A stretch of 27,998 bases of DNA from CAZGRP01 sp964527995 (lineage in GTDB: Bacteria; Zhuqueibacterota; Zhuqueibacteria; Oceanimicrobiales; CAZGRP01), in contig CAZGRP010000056.1 in assembly GCA_964527995.1 (NCBI GenBank), forward strand, positions 1-27,998, given 5' to 3'. Below, in pieces: positions 14,916 to 23,613 of this stretch. A program made the translations under genes and the position numbers. Under the pieces are notes generated by a model, which saw only the letters and a program-made list of their open reading frames with translations, was not told the origin of the DNA and did not search any database. The stretch's first letter is position 1; each line of letters begins with the position of its first letter.

Positions 14916-15401
14916 ATGCTACGACTGACGCGAAAGGCCGAATATGGCATCATTGCCCTTGCCTTCATGGCGAGCCGGCCTCGGGGCGAAGTGACGAGCG
15001 CCAAAGAAATCGCTGCGACCTTCAACATTCCGCAGGAGTTGATGGCGAAGACCCTGCAAAGACTCGTGAAGCACAGGTTGGTGGAGTCGGTGCAGGGCGC
15101 GCGCGGAGGGTATGTTCTGGCCAGGAGCGCTCGAGACATTTCTCTGGCCGCCATCATCGAGGCTCTGGAAGGTCCCATGAACCTGGTCGAGTGCATTGCC
15201 GAAGACAGTTCCGACTGCAGCCAAATGCCGAATTGCAACATCGTCGATCCGTTCCGGATCATCCAGGATGTGTTCCATCGCTTTCTGACCGGCATTTCCG
15301 TGGCCGATCTCAATAACGAAGCGCAGTTGCGGCGTGTCAACTGGCGGCCGCCGAAGAGCGCGGCAGGCGTGAGCGCTCCGTCCCAAGTTGTTCAGAAATA
15401 A
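14916..15401 (+). CDS. Rrf2-family iron-sulfur regulator (IscR/SufR-like)
   Basis: This 161-residue DNA-binding protein has the Rrf2 winged helix (about 1-80; L-T-R-K-A-E-Y-G at 4-11, G-A-R-G-G-Y-x-L-A at 61-69) and a dimerisation helix. Three cysteines, Cys93, Cys101 and Cys107, lie in a loop where IscR holds its [2Fe-2S] cluster; spacing is x7 and x5 rather than x5 and x5. The holo-protein is predicted to sense cluster supply and repress the operon. It is the first gene after a strong promoter and palindromic operator, followed by six iron-sulfur assembly genes. A C-terminal tail after about 135 is not conserved in the family. Functional class is firm; whether it acts as IscR, RsrR or SufR-like is not. 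Confidence 0.9.
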   Translation: MLRLTRKAEYGIIALAFMASRPRGEVTSAKEIAATFNIPQELMAKTLQRLVKHRLVESVQGARGGYVLARSARDISLAAIIEALEGPMNLVECIAEDSSDCSQMPNCNIVDPFRIIQDVFHRFLTGISVADLNNEAQLRRVNWRPPKSAAGVSAPSQVVQK

Positions 15402-15435
15402 CCGTGATACAGGGAGAACCAATGGAGGCATCGGT

Positions 15436-15762
15436 ATGATTACGCTGACCCCGCGTGCTGCGGAAGAGCTGAAGAAGATCATGGCACAAGAGAGCCCTGA
15501 TGAACCGCTGGCTTTGCGTGTCGGTGTGAAGGGTGGGGGTTGCTCCGGGCTCACCTATTGCCTTTCTCTTGAGAAGGAGGAGCGCCCAGGCGACAAGGTT
15601 TTCGAGTTCTACGGCGTGAAGGTTCTGCTCGACTCCAAGAGCGCCATCTACCTGCAAGGCACAGAACTCGATTTTACTGACGGCCTGAACGGCTCCGGCT
15701 TCACGTTCCAGAACCCGAATGCGGTGAAAACGTGCGGCTGTGGCAGTAGTTTCGCCGCCTGA
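15436..15762 (+). CDS. sufA: A-type iron-sulfur carrier SufA/IscA/ErpA family
   Basis: This 108-residue HesB-family protein carries the three conserved cysteines of A-type carriers: Cys36 in G-G-G-C-S-G-L, and Cys100 and Cys102 in the C-G-C-G-S-S-F tail. It should receive nascent clusters from the SufBCD scaffold and pass them to target apoproteins. I use ATG 15436 because GGAGG lies at 15424-15428 and family members begin with this I-T-L-T-x-x-A segment; an in-frame ATG at 15388 overlaps the regulator gene. It follows the regulator by 34 bases and precedes sufB by 26. The specific subfamily (SufA, IscA or ErpA) cannot be told from sequence alone; the operon favours SufA. Confidence 0.9.
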   Translation: MITLTPRAAEELKKIMAQESPDEPLALRVGVKGGGCSGLTYCLSLEKEERPGDKVFEFYGVKVLLDSKSAIYLQGTELDFTDGLNGSGFTFQNPNAVKTCGCGSSFAA

Positions 15763-15788
15763 GCTGGAAACCAAGTTGAGGAGATCTG

Positions 15789-17237
15789 ATGAGCACTGAA
15801 GTCGAGACCATCGAAGCCTTGACCAGTGAGGAATATAAATACGGGTTCGAGACCCAGGTCGAGCAGGAGACCATCCCTCCAGGGTTGAACGAGGATATTG
15901 TCCGCCTGATCTCGTCCAAGAAGCACGAACCTGAGTGGTTGCTGGAGTGGCGCCTCAAGGCCTACCGTAACTGGCTGAAAATGCGGGAGCCGAGGTGGGC
16001 AAAGATCCATTATCCGCCTATCGATTACCAGAGCATCCGCTATTACTCGGCCCCGAAGTCCAGGACGGAACGCCCCAAGAGCCTGGACGACGTCGATCCG
16101 GAGATCTTGAGGACGTACGAGAAGCTCGGCATCCCTTTGAGGGAACGGGAAGCGCTGGCCGGTGTGGCCGTCGATGCGGTGTTTGACAGCGTCTCGGTGG
16201 CCACCACATTTAAGGAGAAACTGGCCGAGCTCGGCATCATCTTCTGCTCCTTCTCCGAGGCCGTGCAGGAGCATCCGGATCTGGTGCGCCAGTACCTGGG
16301 CTCCGTTGTGCCGTACAACGACAACTTTTTCGCCGCCCTCAATTCGGCCGTCTTCAGCGATGGCTCTTTTGTCTATGTGCCCAAAGGCGTGCGCTGTCCG
16401 ATGGAGCTGTCGACTTATTTCCGGATCAACGCCCGCCAAACCGGGCAGTTCGAACGCACTCTCATCATCGCCGACGAAGGTGCTTACGTCAGCTACCTGG
16501 AAGGATGCACGGCACCGATGCGCGACGAAAACCAGCTGCACGCCGCCGTCGTGGAGCTGATCGCCCTGGACAACGCCACGATCAAGTATTCGACCATCCA
16601 GAACTGGTACCCTGGCGACAGGGAAGGGAAGGGCGGCATCTACAACTTCGTCACCAAACGCGGCAAGTGTGCCGGCCGCAATTCCAAGATTTCCTGGACC
16701 CAGGTCGAGACTGGCTCGGCGATCACCTGGAAGTACCCGAGCTGCATCTTGCTGGGCGACAACTCAATCGGTGAGTTCTACTCCGTGGCACTGACGAACA
16801 ACTGGCAGCAGGCGGACACCGGCACCAAGATGATCCACATCGGCAAGAACACACGGAGCACCATTGTTTCCAAGGGGATCTCGGCCGGCCACGGCCAGAA
16901 TAGCTACCGTGGCATGGTGAAGATTCTGCGCGGCGCCGATGGTGCCAGAAACTTCTCGCAGTGTGACTCGATGCTCATCGGCAATGAGTGCGGAGCACAC
17001 ACTTTTCCGTACATCGAGGTCCAAAACCCGACGGCACAGATGGAGCATGAGGCAACGACCTCGAAGATCGGCGAAGACCAGCTTTTCTATTGCCAGCAAC
17101 GAGGCATCTCCACCGAGGATGCCGTGTCGATGATCGTCAACGGCTTCTGTAAGGAAGTTTTCCACGAGCTGCCGATGGAGTTCGCGGTCGAGGCGCAGAA
17201 ACTGCTCGGCATCAGCCTCGAAGGAAGCGTCGGATGA
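15789..17237 (+). CDS. sufB: Fe-S cluster assembly scaffold SufB
   Basis: This 482-residue protein is a full-length SufB, part of the SufBC2D complex on which iron-sulfur clusters are built in the cytoplasm. The right-handed beta-helix core includes the family blocks Y-L-E-G-C-T-A-P, T-I-Q-N-W-Y-P-G-D and Q-C-D-S-M-L-I-G-N-E-C-G-A-H-T. Cys392 in Q-C-D-S-M corresponds to the cysteine (Cys405 in E. coli) that accepts sulfur or holds the nascent cluster. GAGGAG precedes ATG 15789. It is followed by sufC after 64 bases. No insertion or intein is seen. Confidence 0.97.
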   Translation: MSTEVETIEALTSEEYKYGFETQVEQETIPPGLNEDIVRLISSKKHEPEWLLEWRLKAYRNWLKMREPRWAKIHYPPIDYQSIRYYSAPKSRTERPKSLDDVDPEILRTYEKLGIPLREREALAGVAVDAVFDSVSVATTFKEKLAELGIIFCSFSEAVQEHPDLVRQYLGSVVPYNDNFFAALNSAVFSDGSFVYVPKGVRCPMELSTYFRINARQTGQFERTLIIADEGAYVSYLEGCTAPMRDENQLHAAVVELIALDNATIKYSTIQNWYPGDREGKGGIYNFVTKRGKCAGRNSKISWTQVETGSAITWKYPSCILLGDNSIGEFYSVALTNNWQQADTGTKMIHIGKNTRSTIVSKGISAGHGQNSYRGMVKILRGADGARNFSQCDSMLIGNECGAHTFPYIEVQNPTAQMEHEATTSKIGEDQLFYCQQRGISTEDAVSMIVNGFCKEVFHELPMEFAVEAQKLLGISLEGSVG

Positions 17238-17301
17238 AAGGCGCCTGCCGCATGCGTCGCCGCAGGCCGGTGGCAAGAATTCATCGGAGGATGATTCACA
17301 A

Positions 17302-18090
<789 letters not shown>

Positions 18091-18112
18091 GCGAAGGAGA
18101 CAAAGACCCGCG

Positions 18113-19450
18113 ATGAAAGCAAGCATGCCAGAGATAGATTTCTATTTGTACCGCTTCGAAGAGCTGGAGAAAGAGACATACCGCAAGCAGCCGGACTTCG
18201 TGCGCAAACTGCGGCGGCGCGCCATCGACCGCTTTGCCGAGTTGGGATTCCCGTCAACCCACATCGAAGAGTGGAGGTTCACCAACGTCTCGCCGCTTGC
18301 CAAGATCCGCTTCGAGTTGGCGGTGAATGGCCGTAACAGATTGCGAGCCGAGTCTCTCGAGCCGTTTGCGCTTCCCGACTCGTGTGAGCTGGTGTTTGTC
18401 AACGGGCGTTTTGCGCCGGAGTTTTCGAGGCTGCACGGGCTTCCCGCGGGGATCGAGGTTCAAACTCTCGCCGAAGCGATGGAGAAAGTGCCGCAAGAGT
18501 TGGAGGCGCACCTGGGGCGCTACGCCGGCGTCGACGATCACCCCTTTGTGGCCCTGAACACCGCCTTCATGGACGACGGCATCTTTGTTCGCGTGCCAGC
18601 GGGGCAGGTCGTCGAGACTGCCATCCATCTTGTTTTCGTCTCTTCGCCAGCCGGCGAGGCGACGGTGTCGCACGTGCGAAACCTGATCGTCGTCGGTGCA
18701 AACAGTGAGGTGACAGTTGTCGAGCGCTACATCGGAAGCGGAGGTCACGTCTACCTCACCAACGCCGTAACTGAGGTTGTGGCGGGAGAAAACGCCGTTG
18801 TACACCATTACAAGCTGCAGCAGGAAAGTGAACAGGCCTTCCACATGGCGACGCTGCAATACTACCAGAAAGCCAGCAGCAACGTCGCCTCACACAACAT
18901 CGCTCTGGGAGGCGGGCTGAGCCGCAACGATGTCAACGCTGTGCTGGACGGAGACGGGGGCCACTGCCTGTTGAACGGCTTTTATCTGGTAACCGGCCGT
19001 CAGCATGTAGACAACCACACACGCATCCATCATGTGAAGCCGCATTGTACCAGCCTGGAGATTTACAAGGGGATCCTCAACGACCACGGTCGCGGCGTTT
19101 TCAACGGCCGCATCCTGGTAGATAAGGAGGCGCAAAAGACCAACGCGATTCAGACCAACCGCAACATGCTGTTGTCTGAACACTCCCTGGTCAACTCCAA
19201 TCCTCAGCTGGAGATCTACGCCGATGATGTCAAGTGCACGCACGGCTCCACCATCGGCCAGCTCGATGCTGACTCCCTCTTCTACCTGCGGTCGCGGGGA
19301 ATCGGTCTGGACACCGCCCGGGCGATCCTGATTCAGGCTTTCGCCAGCGAGGTGTTCGACCAGATCAAGATTGATGTCATTCGCGAGGAACTTACAAGCC
19401 ATCTGTCCGACCGCTTGCACTACCGGAGGGTTCTCGATGAGCAGGTGTGA
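18113..19450 (+). CDS. sufD: Fe-S assembly protein SufD
   Basis: This 445-residue protein is SufD, the beta-helix partner of SufB in the SufBC2D scaffold, thought to help iron entry. The N-terminal helical part has W-R-F-T-N-V-S-P-L at about 47-55, and the beta-helix ends with D-D-V-K-C-T-H-G-S-T-I-G-Q-L-D. Cys375 and His377 match the conserved Cys-His pair of E. coli SufD (Cys358, His360). It begins 22 bases after sufC, with GAAGGAGA upstream. An internal ATG lies five codons in, so the exact start is uncertain by a few residues. Confidence 0.95.
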   Translation: MKASMPEIDFYLYRFEELEKETYRKQPDFVRKLRRRAIDRFAELGFPSTHIEEWRFTNVSPLAKIRFELAVNGRNRLRAESLEPFALPDSCELVFVNGRFAPEFSRLHGLPAGIEVQTLAEAMEKVPQELEAHLGRYAGVDDHPFVALNTAFMDDGIFVRVPAGQVVETAIHLVFVSSPAGEATVSHVRNLIVVGANSEVTVVERYIGSGGHVYLTNAVTEVVAGENAVVHHYKLQQESEQAFHMATLQYYQKASSNVASHNIALGGGLSRNDVNAVLDGDGGHCLLNGFYLVTGRQHVDNHTRIHHVKPHCTSLEIYKGILNDHGRGVFNGRILVDKEAQKTNAIQTNRNMLLSEHSLVNSNPQLEIYADDVKCTHGSTIGQLDADSLFYLRSRGIGLDTARAILIQAFASEVFDQIKIDVIREELTSHLSDRLHYRRVLDEQV

Positions 19451-19501
19451 CAGCTGCGATCATGACACCGTCGACAGGCCACAAGCGTTCTGAGAATCGA
19501 A

Positions 19502-19954
19502 ATGGATGATCTCCGCGAACTCTATCAGGAAGTTATTCTAGACCACAACAAGCACCCGCGGAACTATCGCCGGCTTGATCAAGCCAATCGGTCTTCGGAA
19601 GGCTACAATCCGCTTTGCGGCGACCAGGTCCGCGTCTATTTGTACGTCGAGGACGATGTCATCAAAGACATCAGTTTCGAAGGGTCCGGGTGTGCCATCT
19701 CAAAGGCGTCTGCGTCCATCATGACGTCGGTACTGAAAGGAAAGACCGTAGAAGAGGCCGAAGCACTCTTCGAGCGCTTTCATCAATTGGTGACCTCACC
19801 GATGGATGAGAGCGCTGACACCCGTGATCTGGGCAAGCTCGTGGTTTTCGAAGGGGTGCGCGAATTTCCGGTGCGGGTGAAATGTGCCACGCTGCCGTGG
19901 CACACGCTCCATGCTGCCCTCAAGGGTGAGCATGAGAAGGTGACGACCGAATGA
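19502..19954 (+). CDS. sufU: SufU-type sulfur acceptor
   Basis: This 150-residue IscU-fold protein has the zinc ligands of SufU: Cys39 and Asp41 in N-P-L-C-G-D, Cys64 in G-S-G-C-A-I-S, and Cys128 in V-K-C-A-T-L-P-W-H-T. The insertion between the second and third cysteine distinguishes SufU from scaffold IscU. SufU is a zinc-dependent protein that takes persulfide from SufS in Bacillus-type systems, in place of SufE. No sufE is seen here. The ribosome binding site is weak, and the 51-base gap after sufD is larger than a tightly coupled pair, but everything is on one strand with no terminator. Confidence 0.95.
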   Translation: MDDLRELYQEVILDHNKHPRNYRRLDQANRSSEGYNPLCGDQVRVYLYVEDDVIKDISFEGSGCAISKASASIMTSVLKGKTVEEAEALFERFHQLVTSPMDESADTRDLGKLVVFEGVREFPVRVKCATLPWHTLHAALKGEHEKVTTE

Positions 19955-20077
19955 CCGGCTGCCGTTGAACCGGACCACTGATGCGTGCATCCGCGAGGGC
20001 GCGGCCGAAGATGGCCGGCACGCTCAGATGAAACCTAAATCTCAGGAATCGAAGTAACATCTGCGGAGATACAGACC

Positions 20078-20611
20078 ATGTTTCAACAAACCGGATCCCT
20101 GCCGCCCATCTACGATCCCTTCGCCGTGCAGCCGATGCGCGACGAGCTCACATGGATCGGATGCGAGGAGTTGCTCACGCCGGAGGATGTCGACCGGGCT
20201 GTTCAAGAGACCGAAGGTACCCTGCTTATCGTCATCAACTCGGTTTGTGGCTGCGCCGCAGGCAGCGCCCGTCCCGGGCTGGCCATGGCGCTTCAACATA
20301 AGGTCGTGCCCGACCGCCTGACCACGGTCTTCGCCGGGCAGGACCGCGAGGCTACTGCACGGGTGAGGGAGTACCTGGTCGGGTATCCACCCTCGTCGCC
20401 TTGCGTGGCGATCCTGAAAGATGGCAAGGTCCTCTTCATGCTCGAGCGCTATCAGATCGAGGGTAGGTCTCCGGAAGAGATCGCCGCGGCCCTGACAAGA
20501 GCATTCGATCAATTCTGCTCCAGGCCGGGGCCGTCAATTCCGCCCGAAAAATACCAACAACTGGTCCACGCCAAGATGTGCGGGTCCCGCATCCCGCGGC
20601 TTGGTGAGTGA
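20078..20611 (+). CDS. Bacilliredoxin (BrxA/BrxB, YphP/YqiW family)
   Basis: This 177-residue thioredoxin-fold protein belongs to the DUF1094 family. The active site is Cys57-Gly-Cys59 in N-S-V-C-G-C-A-A-G-S-A-R-P, the characteristic CGC (not CxxC) motif, after a typical Y-D-P-F-A-V-Q-P-M-R-x-E-L opening. Bacilliredoxins remove bacillithiol from proteins after oxidative stress. Extra cysteines occur at 29, near 108, near 148 and near 170. It is embedded in the suf operon between sufU and sufS, suggesting repair of S-thiolated SufU or SufS. GGAG about ten bases upstream of ATG 20078 supports the start. Whether this organism makes bacillithiol cannot be seen here. Confidence 0.92.
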   Translation: MFQQTGSLPPIYDPFAVQPMRDELTWIGCEELLTPEDVDRAVQETEGTLLIVINSVCGCAAGSARPGLAMALQHKVVPDRLTTVFAGQDREATARVREYLVGYPPSSPCVAILKDGKVLFMLERYQIEGRSPEEIAAALTRAFDQFCSRPGPSIPPEKYQQLVHAKMCGSRIPRLGE

Positions 20612-20701
20612 TAGATGCCCGCGGAGGCTCTCTGCCTATGTCGGGCTCAGCGGTTACGGCTTGCGGGAGCGATGGCCGCTTCTCTATCGATGAGGTGAAT
20701 T

Positions 20702-21982
20702 ATGCAGGAGGTGTTTTCAGCGGTTGCGGTGGGGGAGGTGGAGCGTAGGAGCACGCTGGATGTCGAACGCATCCGCGAGGATTTTCCCGTCCTCCGCCAG
20801 CGGGTACGCGGGAAGCCGCTCGTCTATCTCGACAATGCAGCCACATCTCAGAAACCGCAGCAGGTGATCGACGCGGTGGCAACCTACTATTGTGAGTACA
20901 ACGCCAATGTTCATCGCGCCATCCATGCCCTGGGGGAGCGCGCCACCGAGGCGTATGAAGCCGCGCGGGCGAAGGTCGCTCGGTTCATCAACGCCGCCGA
21001 GGACCGGTCGATTGTGTTCACGCGCGGCGCCACAGAGGCAATCAACCTGGTGGCTTATGCCTGGGGGCGCCATCATCTCGGGCCCGGGGACGAGGTGTTG
21101 ATCACCGAGATGGAGCATCACAGCAACATCATACCGTGGCAGTTGGCTGCGCGCGACACAGGCGCCACCCTGCGGTATATCCCGTTGAAAAAGAACGGCA
21201 CCCTGGACCTGCGGGAGCCGGCCCACTACTTCACGTCGCGCACCCGGCTGGTGGCCGTCGTCCATCAGTCCAACGTCTTCGGCACGGTCAACCCGATTGA
21301 AGAGATTGTGCGTTACGCCAGGGAGGTGGGAGCCCTGGTGCTGGTCGACGGAGCTCAGAGTGTGCCTCACTTCAGGGTGGACGTGCAGCGGCTTGATTGT
21401 GATTTTCTCGCTTTCTCGGGCCACAAGATGCTCGGACCGACTGGAGTGGGGGTTCTCTACGGCAAGCCGGAGTTGCTCGAGGCCATGGAGCCATTCCTTG
21501 GCGGCGGCGAAATGATCAGTCAGGTGACGATGGAGAGCGCCACCTGGAACGACATTCCATGGAAATTCGAAGCCGGAACGCCGAACATCGCTCAGGCCAT
21601 CGGGCTCGGCGCCGCCATCGATTACCTCAACGGCATCGGCATGGATGCGATCCATCAACATGAAAAAGAACTGACCGCCTATGCTTTGCAGGCGCTCGGC
21701 TCGATCCCGGGGATCACGATCTATGGAGACTCGCCGACACGAGGCGCCGTCGTGGCCTTCAACGTCGACGGGGTGCACCCGCACGACCTGGCTCAGATCC
21801 TGGACCAGGAGGGGATCGCCATTCGGGCCGGCCACCACTGTACGCAACCGAGCATGCGGAAGCTCGGGGTGTCGGCGACGGCCCGGGCGAGCTTCTATTT
21901 TTACAACACAGTCTCGGAGATCGACTCTCTTTGTCGCGCCATTGAAAAGGCGAAGGAATTCTTCGGCAACGGTGTGGGTTAG
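20702..21982 (+). CDS. sufS: SufS-type cysteine desulfurase
   Basis: This 426-residue PLP enzyme is a class II (SufS/CsdA) cysteine desulfurase. It converts cysteine to alanine and hands persulfide to SufU. The Schiff-base lysine is Lys242 in S-G-H-K-M-L-G-P-T-G, and the persulfide cysteine is Cys380 in A-G-H-H-C-T-Q-P, within the short loop typical of type II enzymes. Near the N-terminus Y-L-D-N-A-A-T-S-Q-K-P is conserved. The first about 20 residues precede the family start at D-V-E-R-I-R-E-D-F-P-V-L. GAGGTG lies five bases before ATG 20702. It is placed after the bacilliredoxin, not directly after sufD. Confidence 0.96.
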   Translation: MQEVFSAVAVGEVERRSTLDVERIREDFPVLRQRVRGKPLVYLDNAATSQKPQQVIDAVATYYCEYNANVHRAIHALGERATEAYEAARAKVARFINAAEDRSIVFTRGATEAINLVAYAWGRHHLGPGDEVLITEMEHHSNIIPWQLAARDTGATLRYIPLKKNGTLDLREPAHYFTSRTRLVAVVHQSNVFGTVNPIEEIVRYAREVGALVLVDGAQSVPHFRVDVQRLDCDFLAFSGHKMLGPTGVGVLYGKPELLEAMEPFLGGGEMISQVTMESATWNDIPWKFEAGTPNIAQAIGLGAAIDYLNGIGMDAIHQHEKELTAYALQALGSIPGITIYGDSPTRGAVVAFNVDGVHPHDLAQILDQEGIAIRAGHHCTQPSMRKLGVSATARASFYFYNTVSEIDSLCRAIEKAKEFFGNGVG

Positions 21983-22046
21983 ATTTGGATCGGGGAGCGC
22001 GACCCACTCGGGTAACGAATGAGCTCGTAAAACTTCGTGAACGAAG

Positions 22047-22487
22047 ATGCCTGTCAAGCAAGATACGAAGTACCGGAGCAGCCGGCAGCGGCAGCGAATT
22101 CTCGAACTGTTGCGATCGACCAAGAATCACCCGACGGCCAACTGGATCTACGAGAACCTGCGGCAGGAATTCCCCAAGCTCAGCCTCGGCAACGTCTACC
22201 GGAATCTGAACATCCTGGTTGAGATGGGCGAGATCCAGGAGCTTCGTTTTGGTAGCACGTTCGATCGCTTCGACGGCAATACCAGGCCGCACTACCACTT
22301 CATCTGCGAGGAGTGCGGCGAGATCGTCGATCTCGACATGATGCCGCACGAGGCGGAACTCGACCAGAAAGTGGAGGACCTGACCCCTTTCAAGGTCCAT
22401 TCGCACCGGCTTGAGTTCTATGGCACCTGCGAGCGTTGCTGCAATGGAGACAGCGCTTCGCCATCGCGTCTTGCCGAACGAGAGTGA
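22047..22487 (+). CDS. perR: PerR-type Fur-family peroxide sensor
   Basis: This 146-residue Fur-family repressor has an N-terminal winged helix (about 1-75; Y-R-N-L-N-I-L at 51-57) and a C-terminal dimer domain. The regulatory metal ligands of Bacillus subtilis PerR (His37, Asp85, His91, His93, Asp104) have exact counterparts at matching spacing: His28, Asp76, His82, His84 and Asp95. Asp76 is the position that favours PerR over Fur. Structural zinc should be held by Cys87, Cys90, Cys128 and Cys131. With iron bound it should respond to hydrogen peroxide by histidine oxidation. It ends the suf operon 64 bases after sufS, without a clear ribosome binding site, and a terminator follows. The gene symbol is by motif, not by test. 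Confidence 0.85.
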   Translation: MPVKQDTKYRSSRQRQRILELLRSTKNHPTANWIYENLRQEFPKLSLGNVYRNLNILVEMGEIQELRFGSTFDRFDGNTRPHYHFICEECGEIVDLDMMPHEAELDQKVEDLTPFKVHSHRLEFYGTCERCCNGDSASPSRLAERE

Positions 22488-22609
22488 CGGTCCGCTGTCT
22501 TTGGGTCGGCCAACCCGTTCCTCGCCTGTGCTGTGCCCCGCATCAGTAACTGGATGAACGCGGAAGGATGCCGTTGTTTGTCTCCTCAGACATAGACAAT
22601 CTCCCCTCT

Positions 22610-22646
22610 AAGAAGGCCTGTGGCTTGATACAGGCCTTTCTTTTGC
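22610..22646 (+). terminator. Rho-independent terminator after perR
   Basis: AAGAAGGCCTGT (22610-22621) pairs with ACAGGCCTTTCTT (22630-22642) around an eight-base loop, with a single bulged T, and T-rich sequence follows. It ends the suf operon and, being near symmetrical, could also work from the other strand. Confidence 0.75.
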
Positions 22647-22657
22647 CTAAAATGTCC

Positions 22658-22686
22658 TTGCGGTTTTGGTCGCAATTCGCTACTTT
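22658..22686 (+). promoter_or_regulatory. Candidate promoter for acyl-CoA genes
   Basis: TTGCGG at 22658-22663 and TACTTT at 22681-22686 have a 17-base spacer. They lie just past the terminator and about 75 bases before ATG 22759. Matches are only four of six each. Confidence 0.35.
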
Positions 22687-22758
22687 AGGTCCACCTCCTA
22701 AGACTTGTAAAGATAGTTTGTTATCCCTCACCTAGAACCCACCAAGAAGGAGCTTTCC

Positions 22759-23547
22759 ATGGCTGATAGCCTTGTAGACTACCAAAAGACGGATGGCATT
22801 GCGGTTTTGCAACTCAACTGTCCACCCGCGAATACCTACACCTACGAAATGATGCGCCAGCTCGATGAGTGCATCCTCGACGCCCGCATGGACAACGGCA
22901 TCCATGTGCTCGTGATTCGGGGCGTTGGGGACCGCTTTTTCTGCGCCGGTGCAGACATCCAAATGTTGACAGGAGCAGAGCCAAAATTCAAGTATTACTT
23001 CTGTCTCCACGCCAACGAAACGCTGACCCGCCTGGAGCACACGCCGAAGCTGGTGATCGCGGCCCTGAACGGTCACACTGTCGGCGGCGGGTTGGAGATT
23101 GCCATGGCTGCCGATATCCGCATTGCCAGAAAAGACGGCGGCAAGATCGGCCTTCCGGAAGTCACTCTCGGAGTTCTGCCGGGCACCGGCGGAACGCAGA
23201 GGCTGGCACGGTTGGTTGGCAAGGCGCGGGCCATCGAAATGATGGTCACCGGCAGGCTGCTGACCTTCGAAGAGGCAAAGGACTTTGGACTGGTGAACTA
23301 CATCTACGAAGGCGACAACTTTTTTGACCAGGTGTTGGATTATGCTCGCGAGTTCATTCCGCCCAACAAGGCCAGCAAGGCAGTGGGGCACATCAAGCGA
23401 GCCGTGCAGTCTGGGCTGGAAGCCGGCTTCACAGAAGGTCTCGCAATCGAACGTGAGTTGCAACAGCAGCTCTTTCAGAGCGAAGACGCGGCCGAGGGAC
23501 TGAAGGCCTACGTGGAGAAACGCAAGGCTGAGTTCAAAGGCAGATAG
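22759..23547 (+). CDS. Enoyl-CoA hydratase
   Basis: This 262-residue crotonase-fold protein should add water to trans-2-enoyl-CoA in fatty-acid or related beta-oxidation. Both catalytic glutamates are present: Glu113 in V-G-G-G-L-E and Glu134 in G-L-P-E-V-T-L-G. The oxyanion hole fits F-F-C-A-G-A-D-I at about 60-67 and the glycine run at 109-111. AAGGAG lies seven bases before ATG 22759. The thiolase gene follows after 66 bases. Substrate chain length cannot be told; polyketide or aromatic degradation is also possible. Confidence 0.92.
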   Translation: MADSLVDYQKTDGIAVLQLNCPPANTYTYEMMRQLDECILDARMDNGIHVLVIRGVGDRFFCAGADIQMLTGAEPKFKYYFCLHANETLTRLEHTPKLVIAALNGHTVGGGLEIAMAADIRIARKDGGKIGLPEVTLGVLPGTGGTQRLARLVGKARAIEMMVTGRLLTFEEAKDFGLVNYIYEGDNFFDQVLDYAREFIPPNKASKAVGHIKRAVQSGLEAGFTEGLAIERELQQQLFQSEDAAEGLKAYVEKRKAEFKGR

Positions 23548-23567
23548 TGCGCGCCAGGCAACGCGCA
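23548..23567 (+). other. Intercistronic hairpin
   Basis: TGCGCG (23548-23553) pairs with CGCGCA (23562-23567) around an eight-base loop directly after the hydratase stop codon. No T-run follows, so it is more likely an RNA-processing or stability feature than a terminator. Confidence 0.3.
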
Positions 23568-23613
23568 TCAGGCAACAGATCTTACGCATCACGTCGACCA
23601 GAAGGAATCCGAT

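Noticed and set aside
20717..22123. Large minus-strand open frame opposite sufS
   Set aside because: It is antisense to the well-conserved cysteine desulfurase; high G+C makes such frames common.
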